A program made the position numbers and the translations under genes. Positions 45,568 to 54,348 of a stretch of DNA of 64,000 bases are shown one piece after another; within the stretch, counting starts at the first letter, position 1, and each line of letters begins with the position of its first letter. Origin of the DNA: Hyphomicrobium sp. MC1 (lineage in GTDB: Bacteria; Pseudomonadota; Alphaproteobacteria; Rhizobiales; Hyphomicrobiaceae); assembly GCF_000253295.1 (NCBI RefSeq), contig NC_015717.1, forward strand, positions 4,030,001 through 4,094,000. Reading direction: 5' to 3'. The notes under the pieces were generated by a model. That model saw nothing but the letters and a program-made list of their open reading frames with translations. It did no database searches and was not told the origin of the DNA.

Positions 45568-45771
45568 ATGGCCTTCTGGCATGAAAACAGGACGCTCGAT
45601 GACTTGGTGCGGACCAGCGATCGTACGCTCAATGTGCTTGTGATCGTGCTGCTGGCCGCTTTTGCGCTCGGTTCCGGCGCCTATTACTACGGCCAGATGA
45701 ATCCTCGAGTCGAGACATCGGCCACGGGTACCGGCTCAAATGCGCCTCCTCCTGCCAGTCAGCCAAGGTAG
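45568..45771 (+). CDS. Small single-span membrane protein
   Basis: 67 residues with GGGAG upstream. Charged N-terminus (FWHENRTLDDLVRTSDR), membrane span (LNVLVIVLLAAFALGSGAYYYG) and a Ser/Thr/Pro tail. It follows the previous small membrane gene by 38 bases and is probably co-transcribed. Unknown function. Confidence 0.7.
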   Translation: MAFWHENRTLDDLVRTSDRTLNVLVIVLLAAFALGSGAYYYGQMNPRVETSATGTGSNAPPPASQPR

Positions 45772-45926
45772 CGGAACAGGAAACATCGTCTCGTTTTGAT
45801 TCGCGTATTCGCGACGCAGAAACCGTCGCGCATAAATAACCGGGGCGCTTGGACACGCTATAGGCCGACAGCAATATCTTTCGCCGACACTCCCGACGGG
45901 ATCTGCCTTCCAATCGGAGAGATGTC

Positions 45927-46244
45927 GTGAAGAAAATCGCAATCGTTGCTGCTACAGCGTGCCTTCTCGCTGCAGATGCGGCAGCGGCTGGTCCGTTCGC
46001 TCTTGGCGAACTTGCGCATCCGGGATTGACTCAGAAAACCCATTGGATCCGCAAGAGCTGGCGCGGCTATAGCGGACCGCCGTACGGCATCGAATATTCC
46101 CGCGCCTATAGCTACGCCTTCAACTCAAGCTACTACGAATCCGGCTACGCAGGCTGCAGAGGCGTTCAGCACATGTGCGCCAGCCGGTGGGGATGGGTCG
46201 GACACGCCTATCGCCGCTGCCTTTCCAACCACCGTTGGTGCTAA
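45927..46244 (+). CDS. Small secreted aromatic/Cys-rich protein
   Basis: 105 residues, GTG start after a GGAGAGA site. Signal peptide (KKIAIVAATACLLAADAAAA), then a Tyr/Ser/Gly-rich chain (YSGPPYGIEYSRAYSYAFNSSYYESGYAG) and a C-terminal Cys-containing GCRGVQHMC, RRCLSNHRWC. Unknown function; disulfide bonding likely. Confidence 0.6.
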   Translation: MKKIAIVAATACLLAADAAAAGPFALGELAHPGLTQKTHWIRKSWRGYSGPPYGIEYSRAYSYAFNSSYYESGYAGCRGVQHMCASRWGWVGHAYRRCLSNHRWC

Positions 46245-46577
46245 CGGCGGCGACGGTATGGTCCGGCATTTCGCTGCCGAACCCGACCTGACAATCCTGC
46301 AAAATCAAACCGCCTTATTATCTCCAAGGGCATATCATGCTCACGGCGCAACGCGCATTTGCGGGATTTTGCGGCCGTCAAGGCTTATGTTTTGAAATAA
46401 ATTGTGTGTTGCGATAGCGGCACCCCTGTGGTGGGATTGGGGCGGAAAGTTTGAGTGGACCTCGGGGGTTCTCTCTTAAAAATCGCAGTGGCGACAGTTG
46501 CGTTTCGTATGCGCTCGGCTGAAGGGCCGGGCGGTAGTGGGATAGCTGTTGCCGATCGAAAAGATGGGACAAGAGCG
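46245..46577. other. Intergenic spacer without recognised gene
   Basis: 333 bases. I saw no convincing gene, tRNA or terminator here. Confidence 0.25.
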
Positions 46578-46757
46578 ATGACTGTTACCCGCCAGTCCGA
46601 GGACAAAATCAACGCGCGCGAAGAGGGATTGCTCCCTTTGTGCATCCTTGGATTTATCGCCGTCACGGTTGTGATCGGGTGGCGCCTGTTCGATCACGAG
46701 AGGCCGAACATGCCCCGTGCTACTGTGATGATGGACGCAGGCACGCCTCGCGGATAG
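46578..46757 (+). CDS. Very small single-span membrane protein
   Basis: 59 residues: TVTRQSEDKINAREEG, a membrane span (LLPLCILGFIAVTVVIGWRLF), then a short tail. GGGACAAG precedes the ATG. Same plan as other short proteins in this region. Confidence 0.5.
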   Translation: MTVTRQSEDKINAREEGLLPLCILGFIAVTVVIGWRLFDHERPNMPRATVMMDAGTPRG

Positions 46758-46784
46758 GCGTCCTCAGCGGAGGGCCGATTGGCC

Positions 46785-46901
46785 TCAAGGATGGTCGCCA
46801 TCGTAGTGGGCCACATCCGTGTACATAATATAGCGGCCAGCAACGAAGCCGATTGCGATCAAAATACAAGCGACGGTGAGGATCTTTACGTGGCGATGCA
46901 T
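46785..46901 (-). CDS. 38-residue membrane peptide
   Basis: A short minus-strand gene: basic MHRHVK start, one span (ILTVACILIAIGFVAGRYIM), then an acidic His-containing tail YTDVAHYDGDHP. GAGG lies just before the ATG. Hydrophobicity pattern and start site support coding; size makes it easy to miss. Confidence 0.5.
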   Translation of the reverse strand: MHRHVKILTVACILIAIGFVAGRYIMYTDVAHYDGDHP

Positions 46902-47028
46902 GGTGCCTCGTGCTGGGCATTGGCGTTGAACGGCCGACCGTAGCAGATCCCTAGCCTTTTTGTCTTAAGGCTCTCTTCCAGCGGGACATTGGTCGGCGAC
47001 ACAATTGCCGCTGCCGCGGCGCACCATT

Positions 47029-47415
47029 TCAGGCTTCGGAAAGCACGCGGGACTTGATCGGGCGAATGGTGGTCGACGAGCCGCGAATACCAGGCCTTGG
47101 GCGATAATCGGCGAAGCCCTCCAGCCGTGTGCGGCGTTCCGGATAGACGACGTCGGCCGCCTTTATCCCGAACTGGGCAAATTCCGAGGGCTGCAGGCTG
47201 TTTGCCGAGAAAACGACAGGCACCTTAAGGACCTTCACAGCATCGTAGAAATCGAGCGTGTCGGTCTCAACGCTGAACTCGATAATAACAGTTACCGCTT
47301 TTGCGGATCGCATGAACGCCAAGGCGGCGGAGAAGGCCTCGAACGCATAAGCGCGGCCTTTGGCAGCTTCGCTCAAGCGCCCGGAAATTACGATTGCTTT
47401 GAGGTCATCCCCCAC
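47029..47415 (-). CDS. Hypothetical cytoplasmic protein
   Basis: A 128-residue protein with GTG start. The sequence LKAIVISGRLSEAAKGRAYAFEAFSAALAFM, TVIIEFSVETDTLDFYDAVKVLKVPVVFSANSLQPSEFAQFG reads like a well-folded alpha/beta domain with genome-typical codons. No motif recognised. Confidence 0.65.
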   Translation of the reverse strand: MGDDLKAIVISGRLSEAAKGRAYAFEAFSAALAFMRSAKAVTVIIEFSVETDTLDFYDAVKVLKVPVVFSANSLQPSEFAQFGIKAADVVYPERRTRLEGFADYRPRPGIRGSSTTIRPIKSRVLSEA

Positions 47416-47803
47416 CGCTACCCCGCGTTTATCAAACTTCCTTGCTCATCAGATCCCGTGCCAGTCTAACCGGGAGGCCACGACGGCCAATTCACGATCC
47501 GCTCAGTTAAGCAAATAACTGTGGGCCGATTGTGGATAGATCGGCCATGAACCCGCTCCGCACCCGAAAACTGCGGGGACTTTGTGGAACGCGCGAGGTG
47601 CGTGCTCTCGCAATTCTATTTGGCTCACATTGAACGGCGGCCAGAGACGTCGCTATTGTTCGCATGCGCAGCAAACCCGCTCGCTACCGCGAAAAACAAC
47701 TCGGCATTTTGCTGGCGCTTTCTACAGTATTCACAAAGCGTGGGAACGAGGCATACTGATTGCACGTTGGCTAGAAAGGCCGCCAACGTGTGAGCTGTGC
47801 GTC
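47416..47803. other. Intergenic spacer without clear gene
   Basis: 388 bases between a minus-strand gene and a small plus-strand gene; reading frames running through it lack start signals and look non-coding. It must hold the upstream regions of both. Confidence 0.25.
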
Positions 47804-47998
47804 ATGTTTCGAGACAATGTGATTTGGGTCGATTTTCGCCTGTCAAAAGACATTCGTGCCAGACAGGCCCTGTCATTCGCCGAGCGTATGAAGGCAAGCT
47901 CGAATCAGACGCAGCAATATCTGCAAATATCACAAAGCGCTCTCGACGTTATTCGGATGATGTTGGAACGCGATCCGCACACGCCGCGGCGGTCGTGA
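47804..47998 (+). CDS. Short hypothetical protein
   Basis: 64 residues: MFRDNVIWVDFRLSKDIRAR, QALSFAERMKASSNQT, SALDVIRMMLERDPHTPRRS. Amphipathic helices, no motif. Weak ribosome site. Confidence 0.35.
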   Translation: MFRDNVIWVDFRLSKDIRARQALSFAERMKASSNQTQQYLQISQSALDVIRMMLERDPHTPRRS

Positions 47999-48092
47999 TT
48001 TAGGATGCCTGCGGATTATTCGACCAGAGCGGCATCTCATGGGTAACGTTGGACTTCCGTAACGACCAGCGGCCCGATCAATGGAGGAGAAC

Positions 48093-48356
48093 ATGGCTCT
48101 GTGGGCAGATCCGCATTCTTCCAAAGCCGAAACGCGCATTCCCGATCGGCAAATCGACGACGACGCATTTGAAAGTGCGAACAACGTCGGCTCAAGCTTG
48201 CCGATGATGCTCTTGGGGGCTGCATTCGGTATGGCGCTGCTCGGCGTAATTATTCGGCTGGGATATCCCGGCACGGTGACGACCGTGGCAGACCAGACAT
48301 TGGATCGCCCGGCGTCCACCGCTCCGAACGCAGCCGGCTTACCGTCAGCGCATTAG
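48093..48356 (+). CDS. Small membrane protein
   Basis: 87 residues with a strong GGAGGAG site seven bases before the ATG. Charged N-terminus, one membrane span (LPMMLLGAAFGMALLGVIIRL) and a Thr/Ala/Pro tail. Last chromosomal gene before the mobile element. Confidence 0.65.
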   Translation: MALWADPHSSKAETRIPDRQIDDDAFESANNVGSSLPMMLLGAAFGMALLGVIIRLGYPGTVTTVADQTLDRPASTAPNAAGLPSAH

Positions 48357-48446
48357 GATCCGGACGAGAAAGCCAAACCTGCCTTCCGCGCGTTTCTCCC
48401 CAACGAAACGGCGCGAGCTCGTCGTGAAAAAATTGCGAGAAGGGAT

Positions 48447-48495
48447 TGGTTGCGGGGGCCAGATTTGAACTGACGACCTTCAGGTTATGAGCCTG
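48447..48495 (-). other. attL: 3' fragment of initiator tRNA-Met
   Basis: The minus strand matches the 3' part of a bacterial initiator tRNA from the anticodon arm onward: CAGGCTCATAACCTG (anticodon CAT) then AAGGTCGTCAGTTCAAAT (T arm) and CTGGCCCCCGCAACCA with encoded CCA. The 5' half is missing; the sequence diverges right after the anticodon stem. This is the duplicated 3' end left by integration into an initiator tRNA gene. The element extends to the right. Confidence 0.85.
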
Positions 48496-48506
48496 TTGAC
48501 ATCGAT

Positions 48507-48524
48507 TTTACGAACTTCCGTAAA
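48507..48524. repeat. Inverted repeat beside attL
   Basis: TTTACG-n6-CGTAAA lies 11 bases inside the element from the tRNA fragment. It could be a recombinase or excisionase contact site. Confidence 0.35.
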
Positions 48525-48636
48525 TATTGCATTCTCACTGCCTGATTTCGACTTTTAGGCTTCAATAACAGCTTTCTAACTGGTTAATGTGAGTCTGGCG
48601 TCGTCCGAGCAAGTTTGACGAAATCCGCGTCGTTCT

Positions 48637-48656
48637 GGTACCCAGCCGGTACCCAG
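48637..48656 (+). repeat. Direct repeats before the integrase gene
   Basis: Two copies of GGTACCCAG start 11 bases apart (48637 and 48648), one helical turn, 17 bases before the integrase ATG. GGTACC-type repeats in this place are candidate arm-type binding sites of P4-family integrases. Confidence 0.5.
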
Positions 48657-48672
48657 AATATTTGAGGTCACC

Positions 48673-50001
48673 ATGTCTGCGCGTAAGCTCACCGCTCGTT
48701 TTGTTGAAACCGCCGTTGCTTCAGCCGGGCGTTTGGAGGTTCGAGACACGAAGGCCCGCGGTCTCGAGCTTCGCGTATCGAAGGCCGGCAGTAAAATCTG
48801 GGCGCTCCGCTACCGGCGCCAAAGCGATCGAGCCAAACGCACTGTCACGCTCGGCGCCTTTCCCGACTTCACGCTCGAGCAGGCACGCGACTGGGCAGAG
48901 GATCTGAAGCGGGAGATCGCGCGAGGCGAAGATCCTGCGGCTGGCAAGCGCGCTCGCAAAGAGGCGCCGACATTTAAGGAACTGGCCGACGATTGGATCG
49001 AGCGGCACGGCAAGGTCAACAAGTCGGAGCGCGCCCGGCGCGACGATCGATCGATGCTCGACCGGCACATCAATCCCGAGATCGGGTCAATGAAGGCCGT
49101 CGACATTCGCAAGCGAGACATCATCAAACTCTTGGATACCGTGCAAGCCAAGGGCGATGCCCGAACAAAAGACACCGACACGCCCCGCCTCATGACGCAC
49201 CGTCCGAACCGCGTCTTTGAAGTTGTGCGCACAATCTTTCGCTGGGCGATCAGCCGAGACGTCCTGCAAATCGATCCGACGGCCGGCGTGTCGCCACCGA
49301 TCAAACGGGAGAAGGCGCGCGAGCGCGAGCTGACGGCCGACGAGATACGCACGCTTTGGGCAGCGCTTGAGGCTACGCCGGTCGAGCGCCGCAAGCTTCC
49401 CAAGGGAGGGCAGATGGGCGAACGCCTCGTCGGCAAGGACGAACTGCATATGACCCGCGCCACCGCCTTAGCCATTCAGCTGTCGCTTGTGACGGCCCAG
49501 CGCATCGGCGAAGTCGCCGGCATCGCGAAATCAGAACTCGACCTCAACGATATCGCACCGATTTGGATCATTCCGCGTGAGCGGACGAAGAACGGCGAGC
49601 CGAACCGCGTGCCTCTCTCACCATTGGCTGTTAAGCTTTTGCGCGCCGCATTGGCGCTCAGTGAAGGAAACAAGACTTGGCTATTTCCCAGCGCAATCGA
49701 TCCGCAGAAGCCTATTGACCCGCACGCTCCGACAAAGGCTGTTGAGCGCTCACGCGACGCGCTCGGAATAGAGAACTTTCGCATTCACGATCTGCGGCGC
49801 ACCGCAGCTACGGGCATGGCGAAGCTCGGCGTTAATCCGCACACGATATCGCTCGTACTCAACCACATCAGCGTGCGGCGCGGGACAATCACCGGCAAGG
49901 TCTACGACCAATACTCGTATGACCCTGAGAAACGGGATGCGCTGACAAAGTGGGGCGATCAACTGCTTGAGTTTCTAATGCCGTCAGTCGGCGGCATGTA
50001 G
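48673..50001 (+). CDS. Tyrosine integrase, P4 type
   Basis: A 442-residue site-specific recombinase. N-terminal arm-binding domain (DUF4102 type, RGLELRVSKAGSKIWALRYR), a core-binding domain (about 100-200) and the catalytic domain with Arg in TAQRIGEVAGI, HDLRRTAATGMA (His-x-x-Arg), the second His in VLNHIS and the nucleophile Tyr in KVYDQYSYDPEKR. All catalytic residues are present, so it is probably active. It lies 180 bases from the tRNA fragment, as expected for the element's own integrase. Confidence 0.97.
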   Translation: MSARKLTARFVETAVASAGRLEVRDTKARGLELRVSKAGSKIWALRYRRQSDRAKRTVTLGAFPDFTLEQARDWAEDLKREIARGEDPAAGKRARKEAPTFKELADDWIERHGKVNKSERARRDDRSMLDRHINPEIGSMKAVDIRKRDIIKLLDTVQAKGDARTKDTDTPRLMTHRPNRVFEVVRTIFRWAISRDVLQIDPTAGVSPPIKREKARERELTADEIRTLWAALEATPVERRKLPKGGQMGERLVGKDELHMTRATALAIQLSLVTAQRIGEVAGIAKSELDLNDIAPIWIIPRERTKNGEPNRVPLSPLAVKLLRAALALSEGNKTWLFPSAIDPQKPIDPHAPTKAVERSRDALGIENFRIHDLRRTAATGMAKLGVNPHTISLVLNHISVRRGTITGKVYDQYSYDPEKRDALTKWGDQLLEFLMPSVGGM

Positions 50002-50002
50002 C

Positions 50003-52420
50003 TTATCGATCTGGATCACTCGATGATGTCAAATCATCAGAGTAGTCTGAAAGCCAACTTCTCAAGCTTTTTTGTAAAATACTTGCAGCTCGGCGCTCTT
50101 GATCATCAAGCTTGGTGATATCCAATTTCTGCATGCGGGTATTCAAAACCGTAAGATCGAAAAATTTCTCGATGCCTGCACGATCGAAATTCTCGGTTCG
50201 CCTAGACACTTTATCTCCCATCGCGTGAGACGAACCTACGCTCATGAATCGAACTATCAGCTTGGCTAGGCCGGAGTCCGTATCGGTCGCAGTAGATATC
50301 CATTGCCGCGCCGAACTCTCATCGCCGCTAAACTCGGCCCAACGATACAGAAAACTTACCAAATTCTTATCTTTTAACAGGACATCTCGCCCGAGGGTGG
50401 CAAGGCGGTGGGTAAATTTCTCAACCCACAGTGATTTTGCAGCTTCGAGATCCGCGTCGGAAATTTCACCAATTCTTTGGCTCTCCGAGTTTGCGCCTTC
50501 GCGCTTTTTCCTAGCTTCCAACTCAATTGAAATCAGCGTTGCTGCCACTGCTAAAGAGTCCGTTGCGCGCATCGCGCCGATAAATATATGGCCCCGGGTT
50601 TTCAGATCGCGCAAACGGTTCAGGTACCAAGAAGCGGCGCGCCAAGCGTGCAAAAAACCGGAATCAAAAACGCTGTCTGCCTCTCGCGATAGTTTTTCTC
50701 CAATATCAAAAATCTCTGGGAGCAGGACGGCGATATTCTCGATGGGCAGACTCTCTACGCTACCGTCCATTCTTACTGCTAAGTCGTCTAGGATGCCTCT
50801 GGCTTGCAGATTCGCAACAACCTCTCTGAGATCGGATGCATTGGCCGAACTAGCCACAAATTCCGCGAAGTCGGATTCGGAGACTGTTGTCTCTGATACT
50901 TGAAGTTCAAAATAGCGATCAAACATCCGCGGAGAGCAAACTCTTTTAGCCTTAGTCCAATCCGCGAGCCATTCCTCTCCGTAGTGAGGTCCCTCTATCG
51001 TCCATGCGGCTCTCGGAAAAAGCTCCTTCAAAATATCTTTGACCGCTTGTCGGTCGTCGGCCCTGCTACGTTCTATGAGGCTTTGCATTTCGGCTTTGTC
51101 GAGCGTGTCTCGCCGATCGCCAGTGAAGCGATGACTCTGCAAAAGAAGGCTCTTCCGTAGAGGCAACGAGGCATACGTTTCTTGCTCGAAAAGCCTCAGC
51201 GTCTCTAACGCGCACAAGTCGATGATATTCACTTCGAACGCGCTTTTGCCTCGATAAAGAGGCACCAAAACTGAAAGGGAAGAAAGTAGCCGCTTTGCAT
51301 CTCGAAGGTTTCGGAGGTACGGCTGCACCCCTCCAATGAACACATTCCCCCATCTTACTTGTTCGAAGCCATTGGCCTCCGTTGCTAAGTCGCCGATGAT
51401 TGCCTGCAAAGATTCGGTAAAAAAGGAGTAGATTTTTGATTGCGGAACAAGAGGCAGGTCGAAGTTCGCTTGGACAATTTTCTCGAGGTAAGCGCGACCG
51501 TTTTTCCCCGCTACAGGATTGAGCGCGCGTTCCACGATGCTCTGTTGATAGAGAAGTACGAAGATAATGTTGGGAAGATTCGCGTTCGCTTTAATCTGGC
51601 GAAAAAGTACTCGTATTTCCTTCGGCTGAAGGCGGTCGATATCGTCTACAAAGACGATAAGCGGTCGAGAGCTTTTAGCCAGGCGATCTTCCAAATCGGT
51701 TCGCACTGCGTCGAGCGATTCGTTTGATTGATCGCGGCCCAGATAGTTGAGTACCCACACGACAACTTTTATAAGCGCAATCGCTACCAAGAAGATTGGA
51801 GCCACAGCCGCGCCGGCGATCTGCGGGAGAGCCAATCCGGCGCTCGTAGCGACAAGCGCTGCTATAACCAACCAGTCCGAAAAGTCGGATTTCGCATCTT
51901 TAAGTGGTTGGGCTACGCCTGACAGTATCGCGGCATACTTACGTAGCGCTCTTGCTCGGCTTTGAGCTTTCGACGAGTGAGCGCCCCCGAGTTTGGCAGC
52001 CATTTGCGAAAATAGAGCCCGAGCAATCTTTTCGCTACTGCCCCATTGCCACGGGTTAAACTCCAACCAATCGGCTTTACCAGATTGCTTTTGAAGCTGC
52101 TCTACAATGAGATTCTTTAGGGACGTTTTTCCAGACCCCCAATCACCCCGGATCGCAAAAACGCGGCCCTCTCGTGCTCTGGAGTACAAAAGCACTTCAG
52201 TAATACGAGCGACAAATTGTGACCGACGAAAAATGTCGTCTGGGTGCGATTTGATCGGGACGTCAGCACTCAAATTATCGGGTTGAGACTCTTGCTGTTT
52301 TGTCCTCCGCAGCCGTTCGCCAAGCCAAGATTTGAAATTCATATTTGCACCGCTGCGAATCATATGCGGTTTTAGCGTATCGCAAGATTTGCTGCGCTCC
52401 ACGACGCCATTTCGATTCAT
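50003..52420 (-). CDS. KAP family P-loop NTPase with membrane insertion
   Basis: An 805-residue STAND-like KAP NTPase. Walker A is GDWGSGKTS (about 92-100), then WLEFNPWQW, a KAP hallmark. A hydrophobic double span (about 182-230: LVIAALVATSAGLALPQIAGAAV, IFLVAIALIKVVVWVL) lies between Walker A and Walker B, VFVDDIDRLQP. The long C-terminal half is helical with no known enzyme. Start uncertain; ATGs at 52420, 52363 and 52342 are in frame. Stop lies 1 base from the convergent integrase stop. KAP proteins occur in phage-exclusion systems (PifA), hence likely cargo. Confidence 0.88.
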   Translation of the reverse strand: MNRNGVVERSKSCDTLKPHMIRSGANMNFKSWLGERLRRTKQQESQPDNLSADVPIKSHPDDIFRRSQFVARITEVLLYSRAREGRVFAIRGDWGSGKTSLKNLIVEQLQKQSGKADWLEFNPWQWGSSEKIARALFSQMAAKLGGAHSSKAQSRARALRKYAAILSGVAQPLKDAKSDFSDWLVIAALVATSAGLALPQIAGAAVAPIFLVAIALIKVVVWVLNYLGRDQSNESLDAVRTDLEDRLAKSSRPLIVFVDDIDRLQPKEIRVLFRQIKANANLPNIIFVLLYQQSIVERALNPVAGKNGRAYLEKIVQANFDLPLVPQSKIYSFFTESLQAIIGDLATEANGFEQVRWGNVFIGGVQPYLRNLRDAKRLLSSLSVLVPLYRGKSAFEVNIIDLCALETLRLFEQETYASLPLRKSLLLQSHRFTGDRRDTLDKAEMQSLIERSRADDRQAVKDILKELFPRAAWTIEGPHYGEEWLADWTKAKRVCSPRMFDRYFELQVSETTVSESDFAEFVASSANASDLREVVANLQARGILDDLAVRMDGSVESLPIENIAVLLPEIFDIGEKLSREADSVFDSGFLHAWRAASWYLNRLRDLKTRGHIFIGAMRATDSLAVAATLISIELEARKKREGANSESQRIGEISDADLEAAKSLWVEKFTHRLATLGRDVLLKDKNLVSFLYRWAEFSGDESSARQWISTATDTDSGLAKLIVRFMSVGSSHAMGDKVSRRTENFDRAGIEKFFDLTVLNTRMQKLDITKLDDQERRAASILQKSLRSWLSDYSDDLTSSSDPDR

Positions 52421-52448
52421 CCCCGTGCGAATCGAATTTGCTGCCTCA

Positions 52449-52662
52449 CTAGGCTTTCCTGCGCAATCTCACGCCCGGCTCGCCGCCGTTGAAAAACTCG
52501 ATGCCGGCCGCGGCGAGCGCGTCTGAAATCTTATCGATGTTTTCGACCGACGCTTTCGACATGCCGCCGTTCTCGAGCCGCTTGATCGTCGACACCACCA
52601 AGCCGCTCTCGGTCGCCAACCGCTCCTGATTCCTATCGAGAAGAGCGCGCCGCCGCTTTCAT
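52449..52662 (-). pseudogene. XRE-type HTH regulator with frameshift
   Basis: Starting at ATG 52662 the frame reads MKAAARSSR then stops. One base out of phase it continues ALLDRNQERLATESGLVVSTIKRLENGG, then ASVENIDKISDALAAAGIEFF and GEPGVRLRRKA, a clear XRE/Cro-type regulator ending at 52449. The 214-base length equals 70 codons plus stop plus one extra base, and the break falls in a GCGGCGGCGCGC run. So it is a one-base frameshift in a GC repeat, a real lesion or a sequencing error. Confidence 0.75.
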
Positions 52663-52677
52663 CCGCCGCGATGGAAA

Positions 52678-52692
52678 TTACGATAGTCGTAA
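52678..52692. promoter_or_regulatory. Palindromic operator of the XRE gene
   Basis: TTACGA-TAG-TCGTAA, a perfect 6-bp-arm palindrome 16 bases upstream of the XRE start codon. XRE regulators commonly bind such TACGA palindromes in their own promoters. Confidence 0.6.
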
Positions 52693-52776
52693 AAACCCGT
52701 GCCCGGTTGCAGAGCGACGCTTTTGAATCTGCTCAGGTTTTAGCGTGTCGGGACGCCCAACGATGAGCAACAATAA

Positions 52777-52793
52777 ATAACGAAAATCGTTAT
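52777..52793. promoter_or_regulatory. Second palindromic operator
   Basis: ATAACGA-AAA-TCGTTAT, perfect 7-bp arms with the same spacing and related half-site as the one at 52678. It lies in the spacer shared with the divergent gene at 52918. Confidence 0.5.
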
Positions 52794-52917
52794 AACCTAT
52801 TGTTTTTGCTGTTAATTTCAAGTTTACAGACTCGCGATATTCTGCAGTCGTCTTAAATTCCAAGGTGGCGGTGGCTAACGCCGATCATCGCAGCCTTGAG
52901 AAGCTAGTGAGGTCAAA

Positions 52918-53292
52918 ATGAAAACCACAAACAGCAAACCGAACGCGTCTAAAAGCGCCAAAAACCGCACGGCCGACGAGACAGCAGTCTTCAGCAGCAA
53001 GAACGACGTCAGGGTCGCAGCAGTTTTGGGAAAAACCTCTGCCGCGCGATGTTTGTATCCCGCGGACATAGCGAAAGACGCGATCGCATTAAGTCGATAC
53101 GGCCTTCGTGCCCGCTCGGCGACCAGGGCTCAAAAGACCCTAAACAAATTGGTTGCTGAAGCGCAGGCTATCGCTGACCGCTATCACGCGATTGTCGTGA
53201 GTGAGCCAGAGTCCAGCAACATCATCTTGGGTCTTCGCTTTCTCGACGGTTCTTTTGCGGACATAGGCCGCGGAATTTTTCGCATTAGCTGA
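52918..53292 (+). CDS. Hypothetical element-borne protein
   Basis: 124 residues, AGG upstream of ATG. Basic N-terminus (KTTNSKPNASKSAKNRTADE), then a helical part (YPADIAKDAIALSRYGLRARSATRAQKTLNKLVAEAQAIADRYHAIVV). No family recognised. First of three plus-strand genes close together. Confidence 0.6.
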   Translation: MKTTNSKPNASKSAKNRTADETAVFSSKNDVRVAAVLGKTSAARCLYPADIAKDAIALSRYGLRARSATRAQKTLNKLVAEAQAIADRYHAIVVSEPESSNIILGLRFLDGSFADIGRGIFRIS

Positions 53293-53313
53293 ACGAAACT
53301 CCCGGAGCGACCT

Positions 53314-53676
53314 ATGATCCTCACGCAACCTAGAATCGTCTCGCAGCACGAGGCTTACCGCCCTTTGCTCGAGCTGCTAAACGACGTGCTCGTGAAGCCG
53401 AAAGAAATCGCGGCGCGATACTCTTACACGGAGGTCCATCTAGCGAACCTGCGAAAGAACAATCGCGGATGGCCGTTCATCAAGCTCGACAGCGGCGGCG
53501 TTCGCTACCGGCTCAGCGAGATCATCGCCGCTGAAGTGCAAAACACTGCCGGCCCACTAACGGTCGATCGTGTCTGCCTGGCGCTCGCCGCGTGCAAAGA
53601 GCTTTCAACGGAGCATCGCGCGATTGCTCAACGGCACATCCGCGCTGCGTTCGAGACGGTGCCGAACCCGAAATAA
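53314..53676 (+). CDS. HTH-like element protein, paralogue 1
   Basis: 120 residues with GGAG before the ATG. The middle (KEIAARYSYTEVHLANLRKNNRGWPFIKLDSGGVRYRLSEIIAAE) resembles a MerR/AlpA-type winged HTH where a helix is followed by a PF-x-K-L-x-S-G-x-x-x-Y-R beta wing. The C-terminal part GPLTVDRVCLALAACKEL is shared with the next gene. Probably a DNA-binding regulator of the element. Confidence 0.65.
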   Translation: MILTQPRIVSQHEAYRPLLELLNDVLVKPKEIAARYSYTEVHLANLRKNNRGWPFIKLDSGGVRYRLSEIIAAEVQNTAGPLTVDRVCLALAACKELSTEHRAIAQRHIRAAFETVPNPK

Positions 53677-53749
53677 GGCTTTGTTAATTGGCTCTCCCGA
53701 CGGCCGCCGCTCATAGTGGCGTCCGTTATCCGCCCGCGACGAGTTTCGA

Positions 53750-54103
53750 ATGTTGAAAACGGTGCTGCCCGCCGCTGAAAAGGTCGAAGCATTCCGACCG
53801 CTGCTCAACATGCTCTCCGACGTGTTCATTACGTCAGACGAGTTGTGCAGCCATTGGCGGCTGACGCCGACGCATCTGTGCAATCTCCGGAAGCGCAACA
53901 AAGGCGCGCCATTCGTAAAACTTCCGAGCGGAAAAATCCTCTATAGGGTCTCTGATATCATCGGCGCCGAACTTCGCGGGCGAGCTGGTCCGCTTACTGT
54001 CGACGTCGTTTGCTTGGTCTTAGCCGCGTGCGAGGAACTCACGCTTCATCAGCGCGAAATTGCCCAGCGCGCCGTTAGGCGGGCGTTGGAAATTGGGAAA
54101 TAG
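53750..54103 (+). CDS. HTH-like element protein, paralogue 2
   Basis: 117 residues. Aligns along its whole length with the previous gene: FRPLLNMLSDVFIT, DELCSHWRLTPTHLCNLRKRNKGAPFVKLPSGKILYRVSDIIGAEL and GPLTVDVVCLVLAACEELTL, at roughly 40 percent identity by eye. A tandem duplication that has diverged, so the two may bind different sites. Confidence 0.65.
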   Translation: MLKTVLPAAEKVEAFRPLLNMLSDVFITSDELCSHWRLTPTHLCNLRKRNKGAPFVKLPSGKILYRVSDIIGAELRGRAGPLTVDVVCLVLAACEELTLHQREIAQRAVRRALEIGK

Positions 54104-54348
54104 TTGCACCCGAGTCTGCCCCTGTCCGCATAAAACTTATCGCGGCTTCGGTTTCGGTCCACAGGTAGGTTTGGCTGTAAAGCAATATTGGATACTTGCG
54201 CTCACGGCTTAATGTTACCTCAGTCAATGCGCCACGATAGGGAACATCGGACGCTGCATTCGAGAGGTAGAATCTTTGCTGGGCTACCGCGGTGGGTTCG
54301 CGTAAATCACCCCATATTTTGTATTCAAAGCAATCGGCGGGACCTGTG

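Noticed and set aside
52678..52863. Minus-strand 61-codon frame upstream of the XRE remnant
   Set aside because: It runs through both operator palindromes, so it is more likely a control region.
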